Shown here: positions 26,470 to 40,500 of the stretch, in pieces
Layout: each line of letters starts with the position of its first letter
How positions within the stretch are numbered: position 1 is the stretch's first letter
Source of the DNA: Eudromia elegans
Lineage: Eukaryota > Chordata > Aves > Tinamiformes > Tinamidae
Length of the DNA stretch: 64,000 nt
Direction: 5' to 3'
NCBI GenBank assembly: GCA_003342815.1
Contig: PTEX01000049.1
Coordinates: 2,051,079 to 2,115,078 of the forward strand
The notes under the pieces: generated by a model
What the model was told of the DNA's origin: nothing
Database searches by the model: none
What the model saw: the letters and a program-made list of their open reading frames with translations, nothing else
Program-made: the position numbers and the translations under genes

Positions 26470-28522
26470 GCTTCCAAATTGCACAAAATGTTTATTGTTT
26501 AGTCTAGTACATTTAATAACATATTGACTAGAATACAGTAATTCAAAATGTTTTTTGGCCAATTCAAATATTTTTAAAAACCCATTTCAAACACTCCAAA
26601 AAAAGCAATGCCATGAAAAATTAAAACAAACATATTCAAGCGATAGTTGCATTTTTGACTACAGAAAACTCGCGTGTATTTTAGTGGTTTGAACTGTACT
26701 GCATTTAAACAAAGTATATGAAGTCACAGAAAGTGAAGTTATTAAAATAGACACAATGCTAAAAAATAGGCATCCAGATGCTTGAGACTGTAGGAGTTAC
26801 CTGCCCAGTCACTTTGCTTTTGGGGCAGTGACCAGTCTGCTGTAGAGGTGCCGTTTTCCCAATCGCCTGCTAACACCCACAGCAATTCTTTCTTGGTGCC
26901 TTGATTCTAAAGTTTGTCCCTCTTGCAAGTTTCATATACAAATGTATATATTCTAAAATATGCAATCCACTGGCAAGTCTAGATGAAGTATTAAACAGTA
27001 CCTTGAAAAACATCCTTATTTATTACCTAGTGTTTGAAGACAGGCAATATCCAGAACAAAATCTGAAAAAGGCAACACGTTTTGTTTTTAAACACTGACA
27101 TGAAAAAGTGAGTAAATTAGAAAAAGGATAAAAGTCAATCTTAATATAAGACATTCATAATATAGTGGGACAGGATACAGTTATCAGACAAACAGTATGA
27201 CAATGAGGCTTCAACATCTGGTCATTCAATGCACGTGTTCCACAATCATGACTCACTACCACATCTTTGATTTCCTGTACAGAAACACAGCAATACATTT
27301 AAAGACCAGTTTTACTCTGTGTGAAGTCCCAGAACGACAAGTGACCTGTGTCGAGTTCTCCACACTTTCCTCCCTGGAAGGCTACGCTTACAAAGAACCA
27401 ATAACCATGAATTTAGTGGTCAGCAATTGCTCAGTACCTGCTTTCCCAATAAAACATCCTTCAAATGATCCCACTGAAAGCTGGTGGAAACTGGTTCTGT
27501 CAGCCCATATAAATCCCTTTGACAACCAAAGCCTTAATACTACAGCACTAGTACATGTACTGACTTTTGGGAAGGTACTAACTTGGATAGCAGGGCGTTA
27601 ACTGGCCACCTTCATTAATACTGCCAAGCTTTGACAAGCCTGCTCTCATCCAAACTGCTGCCCAACTGTGCAGCACACACAGAACTGGGAATCTTGAAGA
27701 TAAACTAGCATTCCAATTGCTTTAAAGCACTTATTCCCATCATCAGTACAGCCAAATTAAGGTGTTGTGCAAGTGGAACTATAGATCAGCAGTAGTATTA
27801 TCAATGTTTTCACATTAAAACCTGGCAGAATCACATTTCGATTGCAGTCTGTACGAGTGGTTATAACAACAATACATGTAATACAGCCTTTGGAGAGAGG
27901 TACGTTTGCTTGTCAGTACAGTATGTGGAATGTAACCATTTCTTGCAAGATTTTGCAATATGAATAACTGCATAGATGACAGTTGTGTGTTTTCAGTTCA
28001 ATAAATGTATTTAAAGTTTACAAAAAACACCACAAGTTTCTATAAAAGTCGCATTATACCAAGATAATGGGTGGCAGAAGTAGACCATCCAGCTGCGATT
28101 CACCTTCAGTGAATGACTAGTGGAAAGTGATAGAAACCAAATTTCAAATAAACAGTTACATTTTTCTTATTGCACTGACTTCACAATTTGAATCACTAAT
28201 TTAGAAAAAATTCATATAGTTAAAAATTGTAAAATTAAACTAGAATACAAAATTTATTTGTAAACATCAGGTAGCCGGTTCTACTATTGTGGAATGGACT
28301 TTTAGTATTGCAGTTCAGTATCTTGGTTATTTACAGCACTTGCCATATACAAAGGGCAATTCCAGGACACATACAACACCAGTTCACAGTAATTGTGTTC
28401 AGAGAACTAAAGTCAGTGCATTTTTTCTTGTACAACTTCCCAATTTCTCCAAATGCCTTAAGTCATATAATACTGATACAGTGGCCAAGTGCAGATTCAC
28501 TTCCCCTGCGTCCCCCCAAATA
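26470..28522 (-). other. MMD: MMD 3' untranslated region
   Basis: AT-rich sequence from the MMD stop to just past the AATAAA at 26491-26496, about 2.05 kb, close to the long 3' UTR known for mammalian MMD. A TTTATT near 28252 could give a short alternative end. Confidence 0.65.
26491..26496 (-). terminator. MMD: MMD distal polyadenylation signal AATAAA
   Basis: AATAAA on the minus strand, followed downstream on that strand by a T/G-rich run (TGTGTTCTTG), the expected arrangement for a cleavage site near 26470. Confidence 0.55.
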
Positions 28523-31500
28523 TCACAAGTGGCGAATAATGTCTGCAGGACTCCTGTATAGGTACTTCCAGATGGCATAGTAATGAACTGCAGCTGCTGT
28601 GGCCACAAATATGTGCCAGATGGCATGGGCAAAGGGAATGATGCCATCACTCTTGAAGAACACCACACCCAGACAGTATATCAAGCCTCCCCAGGCGACC
28701 TCCTGAAGTCCATCCGTGTTACTCTGTCAGTTAATAAGGAGAAGTTAGGGGCATGATATAAGGAAGGAAAAGGGTTTCTTACTTACAAAGCACGTTTTTC
28801 TTCCAAAGGATGACCTGGATGGCATAACTCAAAACATCTTAGTAGATTTAACCCACTCAGATTGACAAGTGACAAGAATGGTTTACTTAGTACATATTCC
28901 AAACTGTAATCTAAATATATATTTATTTTGGTTAGTATTACAGAAGTTATAATATGAAAACACAAGGTAAGCTTGATGTTTTCTCTCTTGCTGGCTAGTA
29001 GAACAGGCAAATATAGAGAAAAATAAAACCACATTACTGCATATAAGCATGAGGTGAATGTGACTAATTCTACTAGTTGAATGAATTATCAAGTAGCATT
29101 TTGATATAGCATCAATTTGATGTGAAAAAATGACTGAAGTACTGTCATGGGCATGACCCATATCCCAGACACACAGCACTCTAAACAGATTGCAGCTCTA
29201 GGAAACCCTGGCCTTTGTAGAGCATAGATTTGGAAAGCTATACCTTAGGAATCTGATTTACATTTGCAGCAGAGAGTTCTTCAAAGTTGTTTAAAAACGT
29301 ATCAATCAAAGTTGAGGTGCATAAGACATGCAGAAAGGTTTTTTATCCATTTCCAGATGCACCAAGGAATTTCCCCTCTCTCTCTCAATATATATATATC
29401 TATTTGCTGATAAATGAAATACCTCAGACACAGCTGATCAGCTACGTAAGTTTGATATAGTACCTCTACTCAACATTTCAATTCTGCCCTGCTTCACTGA
29501 TTTAAAGAGGTCTGTAGTAATAGATTAAAAAGTCTTCTAGACTTGTTCCACATAAGTCATTTTGAAAGACTCATTTTCTCATTTTACTTTGTTCTTAGTC
29601 CAGGAAAAAGAACAAATACATTAGATTTTCAGGTTCTTAACAACAACATATGTTGGCATATGAGCATTTCACTTTCCAAAATAAAATCTTCTTTCATAAC
29701 TTGCAAGCAGTAGGCAGGCATAAGTTCATAAATAGCAAAACCTAAAAACATTGCTCCCACAGATTAACAGTCTTCATATCTTTCTCAGTTTTAACAAAAT
29801 GAAAGTAAACAAGTTGTTTTGTCCAATATTGTTGGGCATGCAGATATTCAGGAAGCCTCAAACTAAATTCTTTCATTGACAGTCTGCAAATAAGTTTCAA
29901 AAAAGAAAAAAAAAAAGGAAAAGCAGCAGCACTTCACTGAATTTAAACCACAAACTTAAAACATAACTGAATACTTTGTTCTTCTACAGAAATCACATAT
30001 AGTTATGTTGAACTGAAGTTAAAAATCTGTTTAGAACTATAGCTGCACTGGAACTTAAAACCAGTTATAAAGGAAAATTTCATATATTTATAAAGTTAGC
30101 TGCATTCCTTACCATGGATGTCACTACCAGAGCAGGAGAAAATCCCATTGCTAAGTAGAAAAAGAGTTCAACAATCTTGTACCTAAAAAGGAACAAAAAT
30201 GAAATGGAGGATAAACATTTCCTAAAGAAATCATTTTTTCTCTTTATGTTAGTATCCAAAGCATCCAAAAAACTTTCTACTTAAATAACCAATGTTTTAT
30301 TGCCAAAATAAACCTAGTAAAACTAGTATTTACCTCAGCACACTAGAGCTGCAGACAATATATTTTTCTCTAAATAATTGAAAAAAAGGTTCTGGACAGT
30401 AAGTAGCCATGAAAATACAACAATCTAGACTACTTGAGCTGAAGCTGCTACAATAGTTCATTTCCAAAAACAAAGACCAGTTAGGCTTGCCCATTGAAAA
30501 CAAGCAAAGGAAGGATGCTCAACAACGTAGGTCTGCTCCCAGATATGTGAGTGGTCAGAATCCTGGTGAAGCTCTTCAGAAACCAGAAGAATCACACACA
30601 GACTCACAGAATGGTTGAGGTTGGAAGGGACCTCTAGAGATCATCTAGTCCAATGCCCCTGCTCAAGAAGGGACACCTTGAGCACATGGCACAGGGTGGC
30701 ATTCAGGTGGGTTTTGAAGATCCCCAGAGGAGGAGACTCCACCCATTATCTCCTAAGCTTTCAATTTTAGTTTAACTTCAAACAACAGTTCTTACTTTTC
30801 ATGGTAGAGAAATACATAAATAGTTCCTCCAGCAGCCATTAACCAGATAAACCAACGCATATGAGATGCCAGAGGTCCAAGCTCACGAAGATTTAACCTG
30901 GAAGTACAAAGATTTTAACAGATACAAGTGATGAATAAACACAGTATATCAACACAGAAGTAATGGGGCTTGAAAGTTGTAACTTGAGCATGATCAGACT
31001 TCTGAAATTAAAGTCTTGTGATATTTAATATTTTTAAATGGTATTTTCATATTTCATAGTGTCCAAATATACAATGACACACACAGTTTTCGTACTTAGC
31101 AGCCACAAACACATCACTGTCTTAATTTGAAGGGTGATCTCCATAAGTCACAGAAAGAATAGAAGAGGAAGAACAAGACTCAAAACATCAATTCAGGTTT
31201 AACTGTTAACCGATACAGAAAATATAGACAGGAAACCAATGAATGGAAACAAATATTTCAGACTGAAAAGCATTGACATTTCTGAGAAAAAAAATGTTAC
31301 TGCTAACCTAAGTAGTAACTTCCTGCTTTACTTTGGGAAGAACATAAATGACTTGAGCTCAAGACTAGAAGCATTGCGAAGACTTTATGAGAAAGTATAA
31401 AGAAGGAATTCCTCCTAGGTACTATCAAGAAGTAAAGTGAATCTTACTGTAATAATTAATCTTCTGATCTAAACTGATTTACTTTCTTTCTCTGTAGGTA

Positions 31501-34500
31501 GACAGATTTCTTACCACGGTGCATATGATGCAGCAATGAAGACGTAGATCATCATTCTGTCACACATATGAAAACAATGTTCCATAGTCCTAGAATGAGA
31601 GACAGTCATAATGACTGAGATTTAATTCTTAACATCAGCTATTTTCTCACATGCTCTGGAATTATTTTAGGGAACATGGTGCTATTTCCACAATCCCTCA
31701 AAACCACTTGGAAGATGTCCAGTTGACTTCAACTGTTTTTTTGGGGGTGCACCAAATACATCACTGCCTGTATTCATGCTTGGCTTACTATTTCTTCCCA
31801 TAGAATCAAGGTTTTCTTAACAATTCAGTACAAGCTACCACTGCAAACTCCTTTAAAATCCTTAATTTTTGTCTACTTAAACTTAAAGTCATAGAACATG
31901 AAAAATAAAATATACAACGAACAAATGTTATCATGATACCTTAGGTGGCTCTTCTTCCAGGAAACTATATGGAACACTGTGGATACAATGAAGAGGGCGC
32001 AGAGTCCCACGCCGTACATCCATGCCGTTATCTTTTCCCATCGATCATCAGAAAGGCGGTGGAGAAGAGCACTGCCCACAATGGCAGGAACAATGAGGAA
32101 CTAAGAGAACAAGAAGCCTTTGTTCAATTTTTGCCATCAGGATACCACCCACATGACAGCAATAGCAGGGCAGTATGCAATATAAAACCATATATATAAT
32201 ATCCAGATGGCATGCTATTAATTGGACAATTTTTTTTTGTGTTGCTGTGTGTTGATACTGTCCAAATCTTGATGTCTGTGGGCCTTAGACACCTGGATTA
32301 TTCCTGGTAGTGGGTAGTTTTTCCTCCCACAGTTCAGGGTAAGTCACTAGCTTCCCTAGACATTATACTTTGCACAAACAGAAGTATTTGCTCAGTCTTA
32401 CTAATTTATTTTCAGTCTGCTTTACATTTTAAAAAGGTTTTGAGCTTACTTTAGGCTTGTATCTAGGCCGTGTCCTTTGCATACAGACTGAGCAAGGAAC
32501 AAAACAAAAGAAATTTAAAACTCTAATGGAAAAAAGGCATTTAGAGCATGCAGATGAGAAAAGAAAAAAAAAAAAGCAAAGGTTTGCAGATCTGTGGTTT
32601 TAGATATCATCAATTAGCTGCAAACTCCTAGTCAGAACAGATTCTTAATATCTCAAAAACCATAATCTTTATGTAACATATCCCAGTCTGGTTTTATCAC
32701 CACCTGCCTCTCAAAGCAGTTTTTATTCCCACCTTCCTTAGCATGCTCATAGAAAGCGGGGTGCAGGCTTTGCATAATCACTTGGAAATGCATGCAAAAC
32801 ACCAGTGCTTTCCAGGATAAAGTCATCTACCTTTGTCTCTTCAAAACAACAATCTAGGAAAGCAAAACAAACATCCAACAAGTCTTTAAAGGAAGGAAAC
32901 TGCTGGCTCCTTTCTACCCACCATGAAAACAGATCCTTTGTCAGATTTCTAAGTTACAAAACTCTGTAATACAAATTTCCTTCCAATCGTTCCTGTATGT
33001 TTGAAGATGTTAATTGGTTTACCTGAATTGTAAATAAACCTCATAGTTTAAACTATGAGCAACGCGAGTCTCGCATGCTTATTAACAATAAAGGTAGGAA
33101 CCAGGAACATTTAAATGAGTTTGGCAGTTCTGCTTTGCATTACAGGTTTGATAGCCAGGAGTGCAAAGTTCTAGCCTCAGCTGCACTATTATCCCTCTCC
33201 TTTGTTTACTGGAAGATGAGAAGAAATTGATGTTGTGCTCAGTTACAGGTTAAAACATGCAAAGTATACTGAATGAGTCTGAAAAGCAGCTGGTTAATCC
33301 AAAGAAACAGTTAAAAACCACTTCTGTATTTTTAAGTGCATCAACTGTAGCTTCACTGCTATTGCATCTCCTTCCTTTTTTTGCAAAGCTGAGTATGATT
33401 AAGACAGAAGATGCAGAACGATACAAACAAGAAACATGACATCCCTAAAGCTGCAGCATCTGGACCAGAAGCAAAGACTTTAAGCTTTGTAACTAGACAC
33501 GCAGCCTGCAGACAGGTGCTTTTTTCCCCAGCACATATTCCATATAAACTCATGGGGTTAAAATGAACAATTGTCTTATCACTTCTTTCTTCCCATCTCA
33601 AGAGAAGGGTGAAATTCATCTTTTCTCTGCCTTGTTCTTACTCTAGAGGAAAAAAATAATTCTACTTCTAAAAGGAGAAGGATTTATTGTTTTTTTCCTA
33701 AGTATTTTGTTTGGAAACAAGCACACTTGGCCTCCATGTCCTGATACGCATCATGGGAACAGTTAGACTAAACAAGAGATGTTTTATTACACCTCTCCTG
33801 ACCAAAAAAAGCTGGATTAAAAGTAAAACAAAAAACCCACAGAAAAATAGTCTGTCCAGTCAATTTGGTAAGAGTTTTTCAGATATTAATGCCATACCAG
33901 ATAACATATGATACAGTATGCACTTTATTTTAGCTATAAATCTTCTGCAAGTAAGATAGTACATTAGTGAGCAAGATAGATTTCCCATGTTCATTTGATA
34001 AAATATATTGAGTGTAAGAACAGAATTTTAATCTTCCTAATGGAGAAGCAATCAATGGATCATTTAAAAGAAAAGGTAATTACCAGTAAAGTAATCAAAT
34101 AATTAGAATGGCTAGAATGAGTGTGATAGCACTATGCCATTTTACAGGAATTACATAGTATTTCTAAGTTGCCAAAACTCCTGGCAATACAATTAGCTTA
34201 AAGTCACAAAAAGCTTTGCTTATTTCATTATGAAATGCAAGCATTGCAAACGAATACTGTCAATATTAGTATGCTGTGAGCAAAACCAGAACTGTGATGC
34301 ACCAATTTACTAATTTTAGCACTTTCATTAATACTTGCTAATTAAGAAATGGAGTTGGCAATGAGATTTATAGAACATGAGAAAAAGGCCATAATTTCAC
34401 TGATTTTTCTGTAGAGATGCCAGGAAAGGCTTAAGTTACAATTTTATTCTCCAAAACAATAAATATGTTTATATATATATATATATGTCTATATTGTATT

Positions 34501-37500
34501 TTTAAGATGTGATTTAAACACAACCTCTATGTGATGTAGTTTGAGAAACTGACCACCACTATTGCATGACTGCTGCTGTAAAATAGCCTTAAGGTATGAA
34601 AATGCTAAAACATTAAGCCCTAAATTTGATGAGCCACAATTCAATGAAATTGCACTCTCTGGTTACTATCTTATAGCAATGTAGGAGTAGCTTTCTGACA
34701 TCTTCATTCTAATTATTTGGTGTTGCTGAGTAAACTGGTGCTTTACTCAGTACTCTATTCTCACGCAGAGGTTTAAATATCTATTAAATATTTTGCTTTT
34801 GTACACAACAAAAGCAAATCAAGTTATTTGGTTTGCTACAGGATTATGCAGGAAATTTAGTCAGCAACGTGACCTTTGATGTGCAAGCCACTGTAAAAAA
34901 AAAAAAAAAAACAGCATTGCCCTTCCCTTTCATGAGCAATTCATTGAAGGGGAAATACTAATAGTACAAAGATAACCCTGCACTTCCTCTTTGGGGCAGG
35001 AAGACAGTGGAAAAATCAACAAAGCACCAGAATCTCATGTTGTGCTTAGTGGGAACAATGAAGGAGCACTCAGCTCAGGTGACCAGCTCTAGGGCACAGC
35101 CTGAAGCCAAGTGCAGTGTCTCTGTTTGCAATTTTTCTCTTCTCAGATATGGAGACAAGTGTCACGGAGCGGGAAGTCTGCTGGCAGTCCAGGCTGTGCA
35201 CTGTGCAGGAGAACAGAGACCCCGCCAATATTGGTCAGGTAAAGCAAAGAGTTTTTACTGTAAGGGAAACACCTGTGACGTTTTGAGGAACTTTCCTTCT
35301 ACCCTTCAATGAGAAGAGCCTCCTGGTAAATGTCCAAGTCTCACTTTGGGAACATTTAGTACCTTTTTTCCCCACCTCTTCCCCCCCACACCCTATCCCA
35401 TACTACATGAATCAACATAGATCATAACTAATTTTAAAAGAGTCCTTCCTTTTAAGAAAGAAGTTTCTAGAGCTGTAAAAAACAATCTGCAAGTTTTAAT
35501 TAACATAACGAAGCATGTCTTTTGTTTGACAAGCCCTATGTACTAGGGAGCTTTAGATGAAGCAGCCACCCCCACACACTTTGCTTTCTCTTACCTGACA
35601 GCTCAAATGGTTATGACTCCTGCTTCTCACACGCTGCTTCCTTCCTGTTCCTCTAAATAGAGGTGTCTTTTCTGTCTCTACATTCATCTTAGCTGCCTTT
35701 CCTGTCTCCTAGTGTCTAAAGATGATTCAGTGCTTCTTTTAAAGCTAAAAATCAAGACATTTGAAATAACTTCAAATTTCTACCTAGAAAGGCTATTTTA
35801 GTACACTACATGCAATTAGCTTTTAAGTGATGTGGCAAAAAAGCTATACAAGATTCTGTATCCTAATTTCTTAACTAGTATTTTTGAGGCAGCTGCCAAC
35901 ACCAATGACTGTGTATTCTGAATTCAAAAGCCAGAAGAGACAGACACCTACCCAAGGAGTAGAGCCATGCTCATAAAAAAACAAATTGACTGCTTTTTGA
36001 GCTGTGAATAGAGCTTTGAAAAATAGCTAGCGTGCAGATTGCTAAACACTGTTTTGTTGAAGTCACATCAATGTCTAATTGAGTCTTTGCTGCTAGATTA
36101 TAGTATGAGTTTTCAATCCACAAGCCTTTTTCCCTCCCCCCTTCTCTCTTTCCTCCAGCTAGATGAAGGCTAGAAGAGTTAAGGAGGATACAAATTGTTG
36201 ACAGACATTTTGAAATCTAACTCTTTGGCCAGGGCAAACAAGATTTGTACAGGGGTTAAGAGATAAACTACGTATTTGCGCTAACAAAAAATTACTTCAT
36301 TTCTCTGGACAAATAAGTCTATCTAATCTAAAGTCATAGGTGAGACCCCGGTTTAAAACTACACAAAAGCCTCAGCTGCTTTTCTTATACACAAAGGTAT
36401 TTTTTGCCAGCACCATGGAGCTATACATGGATAATCTAAAAGATACACAGGAAGGTCCTTTAGGAGTAGAGCTCCTTCTAGAACTAAAGAGTCTCATCCC
36501 ATGCCTGGAGAATCCATATTTGCAGTTTGCTCAGGAGACACCAGAGATGAGACCAAAGGCAAACAGGCTCCATAGCTTTGGAGTTAAACACAAGATCAGT
36601 GAGAAGTACCCACTGCCTTCATAAAAGGGCAAACGTCAGTCTAAAAGAAAATCCTCATTTTTGAGAAAGGGCTCTAAAGGGCAGGATTGCAAATTAAGCT
36701 TCCCAATTACAAAACACACACACATCCCCCATACCACTGGCCTGTTTTCATTATTTGGTGTATATATCACATGGTCCAATACGAGTCCTTATATTACAGA
36801 AAGGAGGACAGATTAGGATTTTTAAAAGGGGCTATTTAGCATTTGTGATCAGCATTGTTACTACCCCTTTCTATAAATACATGAATTGATTCTTTGCAAG
36901 CACTGATATTAAACATGAGAATTAAGCCATTATAGCTCTGCTAGCTAATACTCATAATCTTACATAAAACTTTCCCCTTTTAATGTGGGAAAAACAAACA
37001 AACTCATAGAGGAAAATAAACAAATAAAGAAAACGCCTACTTCCATTATATAATTCCCACAGTAGATGCAAGCACAATCTTGCAAAACTAGTACATGCCC
37101 ATATTCATTTTGTTGCAGCTCTCCTTTGACTGGCACAAAGGAAAACCATCCAGTGAAAAACAGGCAACTAACTTTGGTAAAGAGGAATCTCATAAAGCAT
37201 TTAGAGGTTCTGGAGAATCCGAACATGGACTGGCTATCACCAAACATCTAATTAGTGTTGCATTTACTGATCTTTTCATAGCTGAAGCTTGTTTAACAAA
37301 ACCAGAGAGGTTGAAATGCGATTACGCTTGGGCAAAGGTAAGCATTTAGTCACCCAAACCCACAAGAATTTGACAAACATCTAGTTAAAAAAGCATGCAA
37401 AAAGTACTTACTGCGTGTGTGTAGCAGTTAGCAGCATGTTCATAGCAAGTGGGTTTGTAGCGGCTGTTTGCTGGAGCTGGGTGGTTCATGAACCTGTTGA

Positions 37501-40500
37501 ATAATTAAGGAGTACTGTCAGGAAACATAATAGACCATATTTTTGGAGTATGAAAGCAGTACTTCCAACCTAGTAACACTAAAAATAAGTACAGACATGT
37601 TTAAGGTAGCTGTTACTCAAGATGCAAACTCTCTCAGATAATCTCAGAAACAGAAAAATGTTAAATACATTTCTGAGACTGTGTGCAATGGATGATCATT
37701 TTCAAGAAAGGCTTTGCCTGTTGTTACACAAACTCTCACGGCAACCTAGTTCACTTTGGACTAATATAAAATTATTCACTGACACACCAACTAATACATA
37801 ACAAACTTCAGAATATACTTGTATGCTCAGAACCAAAACCAGCTATGTTAATTGGATTAATGCACAGAGATTGTCAGAAGAAGAAAAAAAAACAAAGTCA
37901 AAAATCAAAACCAAGCTCATTTTTAGGACACCCATAAAATGACCAACCTCTAACCAGGGCAGAAGCAACAATCAGAGTCTCATAATTTGAGGAAACAGTT
38001 CCCCACCTCTCAGGTACAAGATGCCTAGCTTACAAATCAGTCAGAAAAGCTAGGATTTTCTAAAGCAACCCATAAAAAAAAAATCATTAAGAGCCCTAAC
38101 TAGCTTTGATAAAGTATCACAGCATCATGATCTCGCTCTAAGTTGTAGCGATTTCAAGTAACAATTCCATCCATTACTGATACAAACGATAACAAAAATG
38201 CAAGTTTTATTCACGGAGGCCACTAGGAAATGAACTATTTCCAAGGGAGTTAATATATTGTTAAAAACTGGCAGTACCAGGCTCAGCAGATTTACACCTT
38301 GCTCTCATCCCGAGGAGGGTAACAAAACCGTACCCATATTCACAGGCTTGCATCACATTTGGGTGCCGTTTTGTTGGGCAGCGCGCACAGATCTCCAGCG
38401 GCTCTCGCCAGGGAGAAGCACCCGAGCATCCAAAAATGGAGCATTCAGGTTACTCGGTTCTGCTTCCAAGTTAGGAAATCAGTTAAAAATAAAACATCTG
38501 TTGGCTCAGTCGAGTGGCCAGATTTAAACTGCACTTGCTCAACTCCACAGCCTGGAAGTGACAGGAAGCCTCCCACAGAGCACAGCTAGATTTTCACTCC
38601 ATTTCTCCCAAGGCTGTGGAGGTGGTACCCTCCCAAAGACATGTTTATCCTCAGCATTAGTTTTATAATTCCAGTCATTCAGATTTTGTGGTTGATCATC
38701 TGAAAAAGATATCTATAAATAGCTGAAGGTTGTACCCTAAGGGGACATGCTATTATTCATTAGAAGATTCCTTTAAGAAGATCTTTTTCCTTCTCATTTA
38801 TATTTATTCAGCACAGAGGATAATGGATCCTTCTAAAGCCGTCTCAACAGGACCCAGGATAAGATTTTAACACTGAATGATGATGAAACAGTTCGCAAAA
38901 TTCTGTTTATTGCTTGGACTTGTTATTCTCCCCAGCTTAAAGACAGCGTTACTAGTGATAAAGCAAAATAAAGATTTTAACAAAGCTTTTTTTCCCCCCC
39001 TCGTATCAACACAAAGAATCTTTGTATTTTTTTTTCTTTGTTTGTTTGCGCCAACATAGGAATGATGCAAACATTCATGCATCTGTGTTACAACTTTACA
39101 CTGGCAGAGAAAATGAGCAGATTATTTCAGAAAGCCTCAATTCTGATTATTTACTATCTAAAACAGACCAACAAAAATTAGCAGTGTGGTTTTTGGAAGG
39201 AGAACATTACTAGAATCCCACAAGAGCTGAAACTTGCTTTTCTTTCACTAGAGAACTACAGCAGAACAAGACTATTTGGAAGAGTTCATCCATCTCCTTC
39301 ACCTAAATCATGAAAACAAAGACACCCTCACCTCCCCCAATGTTTCCATTTTCTGCAACATGTTTATGGCAGCACAGAACATTGTTATGAAAATAAATTC
39401 TAACTTGACCTGTAAATAGGAGGAAAAACACACACAGGAACATAATCTCTCCTTCCATAATGCAAAAAAAAAATTGATATACAGTTTTCAGATACTGTTT
39501 AAACCCAAATAAAGACTCTCTGTAACACGGCAATTAAAGCTATTGCCTTGCATTTGGTAATCTGATGAAGTCCCAGTGATACAGACTCCAATTTACAGGA
39601 AACCTCTTCAACCAAATGCTTTCATTTCTCTAGCACATTCATAAACAGCAGCCCCAGGGAAACCAGAGCCATTTGCCCGCAGATGTGCAGCCGTAGCTCC
39701 CCAGAAAGCACAGACACTTTTCCATTTACAATTCTGAAGACTTAAGAGCCTCATCTTCAGCATAAAACATTAGCTCCTGCAGTACCAGGATACAATACGG
39801 CTACAACTGCTCGTCCATGTCCAGATTTAACCAGTTTGAGCACCAAAATGAAGCCTTTTCAGCCCAGACCAAGAGGTTCTGCTGCCACGCACCAACATGC
39901 ACTCCAGGACCCACCACTACTGATCTCAGCTCTCCATAATCAGCTCCTGGCTTATTTATTTATTTTCTTTTGGCCTCTTACTGAGGATCACAAAAGACTA
40001 CAGATGGCTCCGAAGTTTATCTCTTTCACAAGCTTGTTGTATTTTGGGTTTTCTGCACTAGAATTTGAGATTTATGAAGTTAACAGAATAATAGCAATTA
40101 CAGCAAGACGCGAGACAAGGATGTTTTTACCTAAGAGGGAGTCGGGTCTCAATCTCGGTGCATTTTTAAAGCCCGGGATCTACTTGAGCCCAAGAAGGAT
40201 CAAGTGCTTTATAACGTCAGAGCACAAGCCACCTTCCTCTCAGTAGAAGTGGAAAAGGGATATTGGGAGATACATCATTTCATTGAAAACAAAACAAACA
40301 AAAAAGACTATCCCAACACTCCTGCCTTTGCAGGGTTTGAACTTTGATCTTGAAATACATCCAAGCATATCTAGATATATCTAAAACATCCAAAGACACA
40401 GGTGAATCCATTCTTAGTGTGAGACCATTGACCATCAGGCTCCAGCTCATTTCCGAGGGAGTAGGGGCCATATGTCTCAAAGGGACTTTTGAATTAAGGG

